Assembly: GCA_022843145.1 (NCBI GenBank)
Contig: JALHOF010000007.1
Span: 124,001 to 188,000 of the forward strand
DNA: 64,000 nucleotides
From: Hyphomicrobium sp.
GTDB taxonomy: Bacteria; Pseudomonadota; Alphaproteobacteria; Rhizobiales; Hyphomicrobiaceae
Direction of reading: 5' to 3'
A model generated the notes under the pieces. The model was not told the origin of the DNA, made no database searches, and worked only from the letters and a program-made list of their open reading frames with translations. A program made the translations under genes and the position numbers. Below are positions 8,353 to 16,780 of the stretch, piece after piece; position 1 is the stretch's first letter; each line of letters begins with the position of its first letter.

Positions 8353-8714
8353 TAGCGCATCTCGATCGTCTTGCCGCCGGACGTGATCCGCTCGGCGCGC
8401 ATCTCGTCCTTCTCGACGCGCGACGGGTAACCGACCGCGGTGATCTTCTGCCCGACCGCAACGAGCTCCTTCGCGGCGCCACGGATTTCCATGCGCGAGG
8501 TCGGGGCCAGCGTCACGGTCCACGTTTTGTCCGCAGCCTTGACGGTGATCACGACATGCGGGTTCTCGTACTTCGACGTCAGGACCTCGCCCTCGACCGT
8601 GACGGGTGCCGACGCGTCATAGCTGCCCCAGCCGTGATGCGCCGCGATGGGTAAAGCGGACGCGGCGATGAGAGGCGCGGCGAGGCAGATCGATCGGGTG
8701 AACGGTACACGCAT
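8352..8714 (-). CDS. DUF6152 family exported protein
   Basis: A 120-residue protein with a signal peptide (residues 1-24, ending near AAHHGWGSYD). The HHGWGSYDA start of the mature part and the KYENPHVVITV segment match DUF6152, a small periplasmic beta-barrel family of unknown function. An AGGAG sits 7 bases before the ATG. It is coupled to the DUF6644 membrane protein by a TAATG overlap. The pair is often found together, suggesting a membrane/periplasm unit. Why it sits within an MTA salvage cluster is unclear. Confidence 0.78.
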   Translation of the reverse strand: MRVPFTRSICLAAPLIAASALPIAAHHGWGSYDASAPVTVEGEVLTSKYENPHVVITVKAADKTWTVTLAPTSRMEIRGAAKELVAVGQKITAVGYPSRVEKDEMRAERITSGGKTIEMR

Positions 8715-8803
8715 GGGGACACTCCTGAACGATAAGATGTACGCGATAACAGCCTACAAGATATGGGTCCGATCGGCCAAGACGCCAATCCCGATGGGAG
8801 TTC

Positions 8804-9895
8804 TCAGGCGCGCTCGGGATAGAGCTTCGACAGGCCTTCGCGGGTCGATGGAGCAACACCGCGCTCGGTAATGAGGCCGGTCACCAGCCGCGACGGCGTC
8901 ACATCGAACGCAGGATTGGCGGCCGGCGAACCGGGGGCGGCGATCTCTACGACGACGACCGATCCGTCCTTGAGCCGACCCGGCATCTTCAACACCTCGT
9001 CCTTCCCCCGCTCTTCGATCTCGATCTTCATTCCGTCGTCGAGCGTCCAGTCGATGGTCGTGTGCGGCAGCGCGACGTAGAACGGCACGCCGGTATCCTT
9101 GGCGGCGAGCGCCTTCAGATACGTACCGATTTTGTTGGCAACGTCGCCGTTCGCAGTCACGCGGTCGGTACCGACGATGACAAGATCGACCCTGCCGTGC
9201 TGCATGAGGTGGCCGCCGGCATTATCGACAACAATGGTGTGCGGAACGCCGTGACTGCCGAGTTCGAACGCCGTCAGGGCGGCACCTTGATTGCGCGGCC
9301 GCGTCTCGTCGACCCAGACGTGCATAGGGATCCCCGCGTCATGCGCCATGTAGACGGGGGCGGTCGCGGTACCCCAATCGACACATGCGATCCAGCCGGC
9401 GTTGCAATGGGTGAGTACGTTGACCGGTTCCCCGGGTGGTTTCTTAGCCGCTATCTCTTTGATGATTTTGAGCCCGTGCTCGCCGATGAGCCGGCAAGTC
9501 TCGACATCCTCGTCGGCCATCCGAGCAGCGCGCGCATACGCCGCCTCGACGCGCTTGTCATAAGGTAGATTCTGTACCGCGGTTCGCATCTCGTCGAGCG
9601 CCCAGCGCAAATTGACCGCCGTCGGACGCTGCTCGGCGAGGAACGCGATCTCACTGTCGAGCGAAATGTCCGAGGGGTCGTCGCGCAGCGCCATGCAGAG
9701 GCCATAGGCGGCGGTGACGCCAATGAGCGGCGCCCCGCGCACCTGCATCGTCTTAATCGCGTGGGCGGCGTCTTCGACCGATTTGAGGCTCGCGATCTCG
9801 AATTTATGCGGGAGCTTGGTCTGGTCGATGACCTCGACGGACCATCCGTCCGCAGCGAGCCAAATGGTTCGATAATGCTTTCCGTCGATTTTCAT
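8804..9895 (-). CDS. mtnA: S-methyl-5-thioribose-1-phosphate isomerase
   Basis: MtnA of 363 residues, the normal length, converts 5-methylthioribose-1-phosphate to 5-methylthioribulose-1-phosphate in MTA salvage. The eIF2B-like fold is recognisable from MQVRGAPLIGVTAAYGL, THCNAGWIACVDWGTA (catalytic cysteine) and VIVGTDRVTANGDVANKIGTY (catalytic aspartate), ending with NPAFDVTP. It lies 9 bases after the hypothetical gene that starts at TTG, within a minus-strand run that begins at apt. No mtnK, mtnB, mtnC, mtnD or mtnW is in the window; mtnP is at 15824-16705. Confidence 0.96.
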   Translation of the reverse strand: MKIDGKHYRTIWLAADGWSVEVIDQTKLPHKFEIASLKSVEDAAHAIKTMQVRGAPLIGVTAAYGLCMALRDDPSDISLDSEIAFLAEQRPTAVNLRWALDEMRTAVQNLPYDKRVEAAYARAARMADEDVETCRLIGEHGLKIIKEIAAKKPPGEPVNVLTHCNAGWIACVDWGTATAPVYMAHDAGIPMHVWVDETRPRNQGAALTAFELGSHGVPHTIVVDNAGGHLMQHGRVDLVIVGTDRVTANGDVANKIGTYLKALAAKDTGVPFYVALPHTTIDWTLDDGMKIEIEERGKDEVLKMPGRLKDGSVVVVEIAAPGSPAANPAFDVTPSRLVTGLITERGVAPSTREGLSKLYPERA

Positions 9896-9904
9896 GTTGG
9901 ACCC

Positions 9905-10363
9905 TCAGGGCGAACCCTTGATGATACGGCTCAGCAGGCCGCGTCGTTCCGGAACGTCCGCCGCGAACGGCAGCGCCTCGGGCGGCATTCGTGAGATCGT
10001 GAAGGTGGGGATGGAGGCCGCCGACGTCCCGCAGGCGCTGGCGGTGCACGGATCGTAGATCTTGATGAGTGAGGGGACCGCGCGGTCGTCGACGTAGACG
10101 AAGCCACAGTAGTTGGCACGCTGCCGGTCACGGAGGAAGGCCGTTATTTCGGTCAAGCTGTCAGGCAGCGTCGCGTTCGGCTCGGGCGTCAAGGGCGGAG
10201 CACGACGCGTGTCGTAGATGTACCAGCCCGTAGGCCTTGACTTCACCACGTCCAGCAGACTGTCGTAATCGGGCCATGTGAGGACACCCGACAACCACCC
10301 GTCGTAGGCGTCGCGAAACGAACGCTGTCCGGGCAGGTCCCCGCCGTATGTGTTTGCGTTCAA
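9905..10363 (-). CDS. Hypothetical protein coupled to zinc-ribbon protein
   Basis: Unrecognised soluble protein of 152 residues, with aromatic-rich sequence such as YDGWLSGVLTWPDYDSLL and a central WYIYDTRRAP. I place the start at the TTG at 10363, which overlaps the stop of the upstream zinc-ribbon gene as TTGA and would couple their translation. An in-frame GTG-type extension to 10444 would overlap that gene with low-complexity arginine-rich sequence. It is followed 9 bases later by mtnA. No function can be proposed. Confidence 0.6.
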   Translation of the reverse strand: MNANTYGGDLPGQRSFRDAYDGWLSGVLTWPDYDSLLDVVKSRPTGWYIYDTRRAPPLTPEPNATLPDSLTEITAFLRDRQRANYCGFVYVDDRAVPSLIKIYDPCTASACGTSAASIPTFTISRMPPEALPFAADVPERRGLLSRIIKGSP

Positions 10364-10605
10364 TTTCCGCCACCCATTTGCGGGCAGAGCGGCACGGCGA
10401 TCGCATCCTCGAGCCCGCACTTCTCGCATTTGACGGCGTACCACTCGGTGTAGGGCCTAGCGGAGCGATCGATGATCTCGAAGCCAGGCGCGTCGCAGAT
10501 TGGGCAGAACACCTCGTGCGACTTATCGCGTCGCCAAATCTGCACCTGCGCCAGGGCCTCGCGGATCTCGGTGACGTTCTGGAGCTTTTTTTCGTGCCTG
10601 AACAC
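10360..10605 (-). CDS. Small zinc-ribbon protein
   Basis: An 81-residue protein with a four-cysteine zinc ribbon: FCPICDAPGF near residue 33 and VKCEKCGLED near residue 60. A further cysteine near the end (PLCPQMGGG) may join. It starts at GTG 10605, with AAGGGAC a few bases upstream. Its stop overlaps the TTG of the next gene. It sits 16 bases downstream of apt on the same strand, so it is probably part of the apt-mtnA transcript. Zinc binding is well supported; its role is unknown. Confidence 0.7.
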   Translation of the reverse strand: MFRHEKKLQNVTEIREALAQVQIWRRDKSHEVFCPICDAPGFEIIDRSARPYTEWYAVKCEKCGLEDAIAVPLCPQMGGGN

Positions 10606-10621
10606 GTGCGTCCCTTCCCAC

Positions 10622-11164
10622 TCAATGGCCGTCGAACGACATCAGGGCGTGGCTATCGATGCCGAGTGACCTGAGCTTCTTCGCCCCGCCGAGTTCCGGC
10701 AGGTCGACAATGAACGTCGCACCGACGATCGTGCCGCCGGACCGGGAGATCAGCTTGACCGCAGCTTCGGCGGTTCCGCCAGTCGCAATGAGATCATCGA
10801 CGATCAGGATGCGCTCGCCCTTCCGAATGGCGTCCTCGTGGATCTCGATGACGTCGACGCCATACTCGAGTGCGTATTCCTGACCTATCGTTTTCCACGG
10901 CAGCTTGCCCTTTTTCCGGATCGGAATGAAGCCGCAACCCAGCCTGTCCGCTACCGCGCCTCCCAGAATGAACCCTCGCGCCTCAATTCCGGCGACTGCA
11001 TCGACCGGTACGGTCCGGTAGGGCTCGGCCATCTGTGCGACCGTAGCCTTGAAACCCTGGGCGTCTCCGAGCAGCGTCGTGACATCCCGGAACATAATCC
11101 CAGGCTTGGGGTAGTCGGGGATGGTGCGAACCAGACGCTTCAGATCGTTCAAGGGCCACCTCAT
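10622..11164 (-). CDS. apt: Adenine phosphoribosyltransferase
   Basis: Apt of 180 residues makes AMP from adenine and PRPP. It shows [18 protein letters not shown] at the N-terminus, [14 protein letters not shown], and the PRPP-binding motif [14 protein letters not shown]. The ATG at 11164 gives the family length; the frame extends further upstream into the region antisense to the next plus-strand gene and is not expected to be translated. It is first in the minus-strand run leading to mtnA and the class II aldolase, which would recycle the adenine released by MtnP. Confidence 0.94.
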   Translation of the reverse strand: MRWPLNDLKRLVRTIPDYPKPGIMFRDVTTLLGDAQGFKATVAQMAEPYRTVPVDAVAGIEARGFILGGAVADRLGCGFIPIRKKGKLPWKTIGQEYALEYGVDVIEIHEDAIRKGERILIVDDLIATGGTAEAAVKLISRSGGTIVGATFIVDLPELGGAKKLRSLGIDSHALMSFDGH

Positions 11165-11303
11165 GGTCAAAATCGCGGCGCAAAATAGCAATATCCCGCG
11201 GATCAGGGTAGAACGTTTCGCAAACGGCGCCCGGTTCCGCAACCGCCTTCTGATCGGGGCTGCGGGTGCAGCCGGTGGCGAAGAAGGCAGGAGCGCGAGA
11301 GGC

Positions 11304-11705
11304 ATGACCGACATGAATTACCCGCTGGCAGCCGATGGCGGACCCGACGACCTTCCGCGCACGCTGCGCCGTGAACGCGACGCGCGCGAACGCGAGGCCC
11401 GCGAGCGCCAGGCCAAGGAACGAGACACCTTCAACGCGCAATCTTCGGCTCAGGCTTCGCCGGGCATGGCCGACCCGTTCATTGCCGCTGACGCGGGCTA
11501 TGCGGATGCGCAGCCGCTGCCCGCTGTTGTCAGACGCTTCGACGTGCCGTTTGTTCAACTCGTCACATTTTTCCTCAAAGCCGTGTTCGCGATGGTGCCG
11601 GCGCTGATATTGCTAGGCGTTTTGCTGTGGGGCCTTGGACACGCATTACAGACCTTTTTCCCCCACCTCGTGAAAATGCAGATCCTGGTCTGGTTCCCGA
11701 ACTAG
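11304..11705 (+). CDS. Hypothetical single-pass membrane protein
   Basis: A 133-residue protein. The N-terminal part is hydrophilic, with a highly charged Arg/Glu helix (residues 21-42), followed by a linker and one hydrophobic segment near residues 92-118 ([20 protein letters not shown]). A GAGAGG lies just before the ATG at 11304. Its stop is directly followed by the beta-lactamase start, so the two are probably co-transcribed. Upstream in-frame sequence overlaps apt on the other strand. Function unknown. Confidence 0.62.
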   Translation: MTDMNYPLAADGGPDDLPRTLRRERDAREREARERQAKERDTFNAQSSAQASPGMADPFIAADAGYADAQPLPAVVRRFDVPFVQLVTFFLKAVFAMVPALILLGVLLWGLGHALQTFFPHLVKMQILVWFPN

Positions 11706-12566
11706 ATGATGGTTCCAGCCCGGGTCCGTCGCTCGACTGTCGACCCGATCTTGACGCGTCGAGTGTTCACACGCGGCATCGTTTCAGCCGCAGCTACGTC
11801 GAGCTTCGGGCGTGCGCTGCCCGCTCAGGCAGGGGACCGAAGTCCAGAATTGGACCGCATCCTGGCGGACCAGGGCGTGCGCGGCTGCTTCGCCGGCCTC
11901 GCCCTTTCGACCGACCGGCTTGCACTAGCCAATTTCCCGCGCGCCGGCCAGCGCATGATTCCGGCATCGACATTCAAGATAGCCAACAGCCTGATCGCGC
12001 TGGAAACCGGCGCCGTCAGCGGCGATGACGAACTTTTTCCATGGGACGGCAAACCCAAGGCATTCAAAGCCTGGGAGCAGGACCTGACGCTGCGCCAGGC
12101 GATCCCGGCTTCGAGCGTCCCCGTGTTCCAGGAAATCGCACGCCGCATCGGGATCGCGCGCTATGAAAACTGGCTCGAAAAGCTCGAATTCGGGAATGGC
12201 GCCACGGGCAGCGACGTCGAACGCTTCTGGCTCGATGGCCCTCTCACGATCAGCGCCATCGAGCAGACGAGCTTCCTTGCCGCCCTCGCCCTCCAGCAGC
12301 TCCCGATGTCCAAGCGGGCACAATCGATCGTGCGCGACATGCTGCGGATCGAGACGCGCGAAGGCCGGACGCTATTTGCGAAGACAGGATGGTGCCAAGC
12401 GACGACGCCAAATATTGGCTGGTGGGTCGGCTGGGTCGAGCGCGTGAGCACGCCGGGCCCACTCATCCATACGTTCGCGCTCAATATCGACATGAACGGC
12501 CCCGAGGACTTGCCCAAGCGCCTCGCTACCGGTCGGGCGATGTTGTCGGCCCTCGACATCTACTGA
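11706..12566 (+). CDS. Class D beta-lactamase
   Basis: Serine beta-lactamase of the OXA class, 286 residues. The catalytic motifs are complete: STFK at 88-91, SxV at 136-138, FGN at 162-164 (FGN instead of YGN is also found in some known OXA enzymes) and KTG at 226-228, followed by WWVGW. The N-terminus (LTRRVFTRG then a mildly hydrophobic stretch ending at LPAQA) looks like a Tat-type signal rather than a Sec one. It begins at tandem ATGs immediately after the preceding stop. No regulator or mobile element is adjacent, so it looks chromosomal and resident. Confidence 0.88.
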   Translation: MMVPARVRRSTVDPILTRRVFTRGIVSAAATSSFGRALPAQAGDRSPELDRILADQGVRGCFAGLALSTDRLALANFPRAGQRMIPASTFKIANSLIALETGAVSGDDELFPWDGKPKAFKAWEQDLTLRQAIPASSVPVFQEIARRIGIARYENWLEKLEFGNGATGSDVERFWLDGPLTISAIEQTSFLAALALQQLPMSKRAQSIVRDMLRIETREGRTLFAKTGWCQATTPNIGWWVGWVERVSTPGPLIHTFALNIDMNGPEDLPKRLATGRAMLSALDIY

Positions 12567-12588
12567 GTTGACTGGAAGGACGACGCCG

Positions 12589-13248
12589 ATGCGGACGATG
12601 TTGTCATGGAGTTCGGGTAAGGATTGTGCTTGGGCGCTCCATGTACTTCGCCAGACCCCGGGTGTCGAGGTTGTCGGACTACTGACGACCATCAACGCAG
12701 CCTTCGACCGCGTCGCCATGCACGGAGTGCGAAGGGAACTGGTCGAGGCGCAAGCGGCTGCGGCCGGTCTACCGCTGACGCGCATTGCCCTGCCCTGGCC
12801 GTGCTCGAACGACACGTATGCTCAACTGATGGGCGCGTGCATCGCCCAGTTGCGCGCCGATGGCGTCGAAGCGGTCGCGTTCGGTGATCTCTATCTCGAG
12901 GACATCCGCGCCTATCGCGAACAGCAAATGGCCCGCAGCGGGCTGACGCCCCTGTTTCCTCTATGGGGCCAGGATACGCGATTGCTGGCGACAAGAATGC
13001 TCGACGGCGGGCTCGAAGCGCGTTTGGCCTGCGTCGATCCGCGCGTCTTGCCGCGCGATCTGGCCGGTGCGCGGTTCGATGCCGCATTGCTCGATCGCCT
13101 TCCTGTGGGCGTAGATCCTTGTGGCGAAAACGGTGAGTTCCACACCTTCGCACATGCCGGGCCGATGTTCAGCGCGCCCGTCCCAATCGCAATCGGTGAG
13201 ACCGTCGAGCGGGATGGTTTCGTCTTCACTGATCTCCTGCCTGCCTAA
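12589..13248 (+). CDS. Dph6-related ATP pyrophosphatase (DUF71)
   Basis: A 219-residue protein with the N-type ATP pyrophosphatase fold. The PP-loop reads SWSSGKDCAWAL (usual SGGKDS), and the later VAFGDLYLEDIRAYRE and GENGEFHTFAH motifs are characteristic of diphthine-ammonia ligase relatives. Bacteria lack diphthamide, so the substrate is unknown. The ATG at 12589 is chosen because GGAAGGA ends 8 bases before it. An in-frame TTG at 12568 overlaps the beta-lactamase end and is less likely. It may be read with the beta-lactamase, 22 bases upstream. Confidence 0.82.
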   Translation: MRTMLSWSSGKDCAWALHVLRQTPGVEVVGLLTTINAAFDRVAMHGVRRELVEAQAAAAGLPLTRIALPWPCSNDTYAQLMGACIAQLRADGVEAVAFGDLYLEDIRAYREQQMARSGLTPLFPLWGQDTRLLATRMLDGGLEARLACVDPRVLPRDLAGARFDAALLDRLPVGVDPCGENGEFHTFAHAGPMFSAPVPIAIGETVERDGFVFTDLLPA

Positions 13249-13313
13249 GCGGGCGCATTTCGCGGTCGCTGCATCGCGAAGGTTTACCGGCTGAGCAAGG
13301 ATCGACAGCGAAG

Positions 13314-14243
13314 ATGCCGATTTACCTCCCCATCGCACAGATGTCGCTCGACCTATTCACGCTCACCGCGATCGGCGTTTCTGTCGGTATCCTGTCGGGC
13401 ATCTTCGGCATCGGCGGAGGATTCGTAATGACCCCGCTGCTCATCTTCCTCGGCGTACCGCCCGCCATCGCCACCGGGACCGGCGCGGCGCAGGTCGTCG
13501 CGTCATCCGTATCGGGTGCCATCAGTCATTGGAAACGCCGCAACGTTGACTTGAAACTTGCGGTCTATTTAATTCTGAGCGGCATCGCCGCCTCGTTCGC
13601 CGGCGTTCTTATCTTGCGCCTGTTGCGCGCCATCGGGCAGGTCGATCTCGCCATCGCACTCGGCTACACGGTGCTGCTCGGAACTGTTGGCGCGCTCATG
13701 CTGGTCGAGAGCATTGGAGCGTGGCGACGCCAAATTTCGCCCAATCAAAGCGCTGCATCACCGCGCGCGAAGCCGCAACATACCTGGATTGACGGCTTGC
13801 CGCTGAAGACACGCTTTCCACGCTCCAAGCGCTACATGAGCACGTTGCCCGTGATCGCCATCGGCGGCATCGTCGGCTTGTTGACGGCGGTCATGGGCGT
13901 CGGCGGCGGATTTCTCATGGTGCCAGCATTGATCTATCTCCTGCGCGTGCCGACAGGCGTCGTGATCGGAACGAGCGTTTTCCAGATCGTCTTCGTGACC
14001 GGCATCACAACGGTGCTTCAAGCGCAGCAGAACCACAGCGTCGACGTCATGCTCGCCATGCCACTGATGTTCGGCGGTGTCGCCGGTGCCCAGATTGGCG
14101 TGCGCATTGGCGACCAGCTCAAAGCCGAGCAGTTGCGCGTGTTTCTGGCTCTACTCGTCCTCGGCATCGCGGTTCGAATGGCTTTCGACCTCATCGTCAA
14201 GCCTGGTGAACTCTATGGGATCGAAGCACTGACCCGCGGATGA
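13314..14243 (+). CDS. Sulfite exporter TauE/SafE family permease
   Basis: Integral membrane protein of 309 residues with the two-repeat layout of TauE/SafE transporters. The glycine-rich signature appears in both halves (GIFGIGGGFVMTPLL and AVMGVGGGFLMVPALIY). About eight hydrophobic segments flank a central hydrophilic loop (residues 140-175). These permeases are thought to export sulfite or other small sulfonated or organic anions. There is no sulfonate-metabolism gene adjacent, so the substrate is open. Convergent with the next gene. Confidence 0.87.
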   Translation: MPIYLPIAQMSLDLFTLTAIGVSVGILSGIFGIGGGFVMTPLLIFLGVPPAIATGTGAAQVVASSVSGAISHWKRRNVDLKLAVYLILSGIAASFAGVLILRLLRAIGQVDLAIALGYTVLLGTVGALMLVESIGAWRRQISPNQSAASPRAKPQHTWIDGLPLKTRFPRSKRYMSTLPVIAIGGIVGLLTAVMGVGGGFLMVPALIYLLRVPTGVVIGTSVFQIVFVTGITTVLQAQQNHSVDVMLAMPLMFGGVAGAQIGVRIGDQLKAEQLRVFLALLVLGIAVRMAFDLIVKPGELYGIEALTRG

Positions 14244-14252
14244 CGACTCGCG

Positions 14253-14450
14253 TCAACTCCGGAGCGACAGCTCCTTCTCGAGCGCAGTTCGCTCATAGGT
14301 CTCGGCAATCGACTTGATGCGATACTGCGGTTGACCATTATCGGCGGGCATCAACCGAAGCACCTTGTACTCGCGTGCCGAAGCCGGCATGCTTTGACGG
14401 CCCGGGTTGAAGCTGACGAGTTGTCCGATCTTGAACTTGTGTACGGCCAC
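14253..14450 (-). CDS. Small conserved hypothetical protein
   Basis: A 65-residue basic, soluble protein starting at GTG 14450, with CGAGG five bases upstream. The sequence FKIGQLVSFNPG, EYKVLRLMP and PQYRIKSIAE suggests a small SH3-like or KOW-like beta-barrel. Proteins of this kind are common in Hyphomicrobiales without known function. It stands alone between the TauE gene and the next small membrane-protein gene. Confidence 0.6.
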   Translation of the reverse strand: MAVHKFKIGQLVSFNPGRQSMPASAREYKVLRLMPADNGQPQYRIKSIAETYERTALEKELSLRS

Positions 14451-14593
14451 GTTGGCCTCGCTTTCGAGTTAGAGCGCGGCTGATCGTTTGCCAGGCTCTT
14501 GTTGATCGGGCGAGCGCGGATTCCCGCACGGACCATCTGGCCGGTGAGGACTTCAAAACCGCTCGGACGTTCAGATATCGCCGGTTGGGGCGA

Positions 14594-14812
14594 TTAGCGG
14601 CGGCCGAAATCGCGCTTGCGCGGCCGTTCTGCGACAGCGACCTCCGCATCGTCGGCCACGGGACGGCGGGAGAACCGCTTCTTCGACTTCGCGTCGATCC
14701 TCGAACGCTCTGCCTCGGCGGCGCTGACACGGCTTCTCACGACGTACCAGCCGACAGCACCAGCCATCGCGCCGATACCAATCAAGGTAGTATACACGAT
14801 AATTGCCTCCAC
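14594..14812 (-). CDS. Small membrane protein, unknown
   Basis: A 72-residue protein with one N-terminal transmembrane segment (residues 2-25, IIVYTTLIGIGAMAGAVGWY) and a basic, charged tail (KKRFSRRP, RPRKRDFGRR). The GTG at 14812 is chosen because AAAAGG lies about 4 bases before it and the membrane segment starts at once. A GTG at 14860 would add 16 residues. It was not recognised. The 143 bases downstream before the next small gene hold nothing evident. Confidence 0.5.
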   Translation of the reverse strand: MEAIIVYTTLIGIGAMAGAVGWYVVRSRVSAAEAERSRIDAKSKKRFSRRPVADDAEVAVAERPRKRDFGRR

Positions 14813-15028
14813 CAAGCCTTTTGACGCCGCAAGCAACGCGCATCGGGCTCTGGCGGGCACGCATCATGGGAAGGTTGGCAGGGATTGCTTAAGAAACTTG
14901 CCGGGAACGCCGCCTCACGAAACACAGACGAATCCCGATAATCGCTGCATTGCCATGCTCGACTGCGTCAAATGAAGCATCCGCCTAACTCTGGCAGCGT
15001 GCAGCGACCAGGAAAGGACGACAAGTCG

Positions 15029-15814
15029 ATGCGAGGTCACCTCTTTACCCGACGCGCGGCGTTGCGCACGATCGCTGCCGGGACCGCCGCGAGCGGTATC
15101 GCCACTGCGTCTGGCGGCGTGACAGCCGGTGCGGCGCCCGCTGCTGCCAGCAATCCCGACGGGGTGTGCGTCCTGTTTCCCCAGGCTGTCGAAGGGCCCT
15201 TCTACTTGGATCCCAAGCTCGTTCGCTCGGACATCACGGCTGGGCGGCCGGGCCTCGCTGTGACGATGCGCCTGCGCGTGATCGAACTAGGGTCGTGCAA
15301 GCCGATTGCCAATGCGCGGGTCGACGTCTGGCATGCGGACGCCGGCGGTGTGTACTCGGGCTATGCTAACCAAGGCGATGCACGCAACGTCTCGACTAAG
15401 GGCGAGACATATCTGCGCGGCACGCAGGTCTCCGATGCGGACGGATTCGCGACGTTCCAGACTATTTATCCAGGCTGGTATCCCGGGCGGACCCCGCACA
15501 TCCATGTCAAAGCGTTTCTCGACACGAAAACCCTCCTCACGGGGCAGATCTATTTTCCCGACGAAGTCAGCGCTCGTATCTATCGCGCGCATCCTGCCTA
15601 TGTCGCGCGCCCCAACGCCGACACTACGAACGCGACCGACTTCCTGTACAAATCAGGAGCGCGCGACGGCGGCGGAATCGTGCTGGCCATCGACGAGGGC
15701 CGGGAGCCTCTGCTCGCCTCCCTCGTCATTGCTGTCGATCGCAGCGGAGAGGCGGCGCGCCGGACCGGAAGCTGGCGCGGCTGGCTCGATCGCATCACAG
15801 GACGCGGCGCTTGA
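15029..15814 (+). CDS. Exported intradiol ring-cleavage dioxygenase-like protein
   Basis: A 261-residue protein with a Tat-like signal (FTRRAALRTIAAG) and an intradiol dioxygenase domain. Candidate iron ligands are the tyrosine in GVYSGY, the tyrosine in YPGWYPGRT and the two histidines in PHIHVK. VEGPFYLDP and ANARVDVWHADAGG match the family core. Cytoplasmic relatives open catechol or protocatechuate; the physiological substrate of exported members is unclear. The ATG at 15029 follows GGAAAGGA by about 10 bases. No aromatic pathway genes surround it. Convergent with mtnP. Confidence 0.85.
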   Translation: MRGHLFTRRAALRTIAAGTAASGIATASGGVTAGAAPAAASNPDGVCVLFPQAVEGPFYLDPKLVRSDITAGRPGLAVTMRLRVIELGSCKPIANARVDVWHADAGGVYSGYANQGDARNVSTKGETYLRGTQVSDADGFATFQTIYPGWYPGRTPHIHVKAFLDTKTLLTGQIYFPDEVSARIYRAHPAYVARPNADTTNATDFLYKSGARDGGGIVLAIDEGREPLLASLVIAVDRSGEAARRTGSWRGWLDRITGRGA

Positions 15815-15823
15815 CCTCTCGGT

Positions 15824-16705
15824 TCAGGCCTTGCCGAGTACACGCCCCGCCACCGCGTCGAGCTTGGCAAGGAGCTTCGGATCGCGGGCCTCGGGCGCGG
15901 TGATCAGCGCCACGTCGAGCGCTGTGTCAGAACCGATCGGGCACTTCGGGTGGACGCGCGGGAAATCGCGCGCCAGCCGCAACACCAGCCGCTGTGCCTT
16001 CTCGGTGTTGCCCGTCATGATCTTGATGACGGACGCCACGTCGACGTGCGCGTGTTCTTCGTGCCAGCAATCGTAGTCCGTTACCATCGCGACGACCGCG
16101 TAGCAGAGCTCCGCCTCGCGCGCGAGCTTCGCCTCCGGCATGTTGGTCATGCCGATGACGTCGCAACCCCATTTCCGGTAGAGGTTCGATTCGGCTCGCG
16201 TTGAAAACTGCGGACCTTCCATCACGATGTAGGTGCCGCCGCGGGTCGCCGCGACGCTCTCGGCTTTCGCGGCCCTTTCGACCGCATCGAGCAGCAGCGG
16301 TGAGATGGGATCGGCGACAGACACATGCGCCACGCAGCCCGACCCGAAGAACGTCTTCTCACGCGCGAAGGTTCGATCGATGAATTGATCGACCAGGACG
16401 AAATGGCCGGGAGCAAATTCTTCTTTCAACGAGCCGCAGGCCGAGATCGACACAAGGTCTGTCACGCCCGCGCGCTTCATCGCGTCGATGTTGGCGCGGT
16501 AGTTGATCTCGGACGGCGAGATCCGGTGCCCACGACCGTGACGCGGCAGAAAGCGCACTGGCAGGCCGCCGATCTCGGCGAACATGATCTGATCCGACGG
16601 CTGGCCCCACGGGCTGGCGACGGTCTCCCAGCGTGCGCTTTCTAGCCCCGGAAGATTGTAGAATCCGCTGCCGCCGATAATTCCCAGAACAGATTGCGTC
16701 GTCAT
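15824..16705 (-). CDS. mtnP: S-methyl-5'-thioadenosine phosphorylase
   Basis: MtnP of 293 residues splits methylthioadenosine with phosphate into adenine and 5-methylthioribose-1-phosphate. Motifs seen are IIGGSGFYNLPGL at the start, RHGRGHRISPSEINYRANI, VMEGPQFSTRAES and GMTNMPEAKLAREAELCYA. The ATG at 16705 matches the family start. The products feed mtnA and apt, both in the minus-strand run 7.1-11.2 kb. It lies about 75 bases downstream of the toroid-protein gene on the same strand. Confidence 0.95.
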   Translation of the reverse strand: MTTQSVLGIIGGSGFYNLPGLESARWETVASPWGQPSDQIMFAEIGGLPVRFLPRHGRGHRISPSEINYRANIDAMKRAGVTDLVSISACGSLKEEFAPGHFVLVDQFIDRTFAREKTFFGSGCVAHVSVADPISPLLLDAVERAAKAESVAATRGGTYIVMEGPQFSTRAESNLYRKWGCDVIGMTNMPEAKLAREAELCYAVVAMVTDYDCWHEEHAHVDVASVIKIMTGNTEKAQRLVLRLARDFPRVHPKCPIGSDTALDVALITAPEARDPKLLAKLDAVAGRVLGKA

Positions 16706-16780
16706 CAGAAAATCCCTCGCCGCGCGGCGGACCAACCGCGGCCCGCGCCGGCGGAATTAGCCCCAACGCCGACGCGATGG

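Noticed and set aside
7835-8482. Upstream extension of the class II aldolase frame
   Set aside because: It covers the DUF6644 and DUF6152 genes in another frame and has no homology to aldolases.
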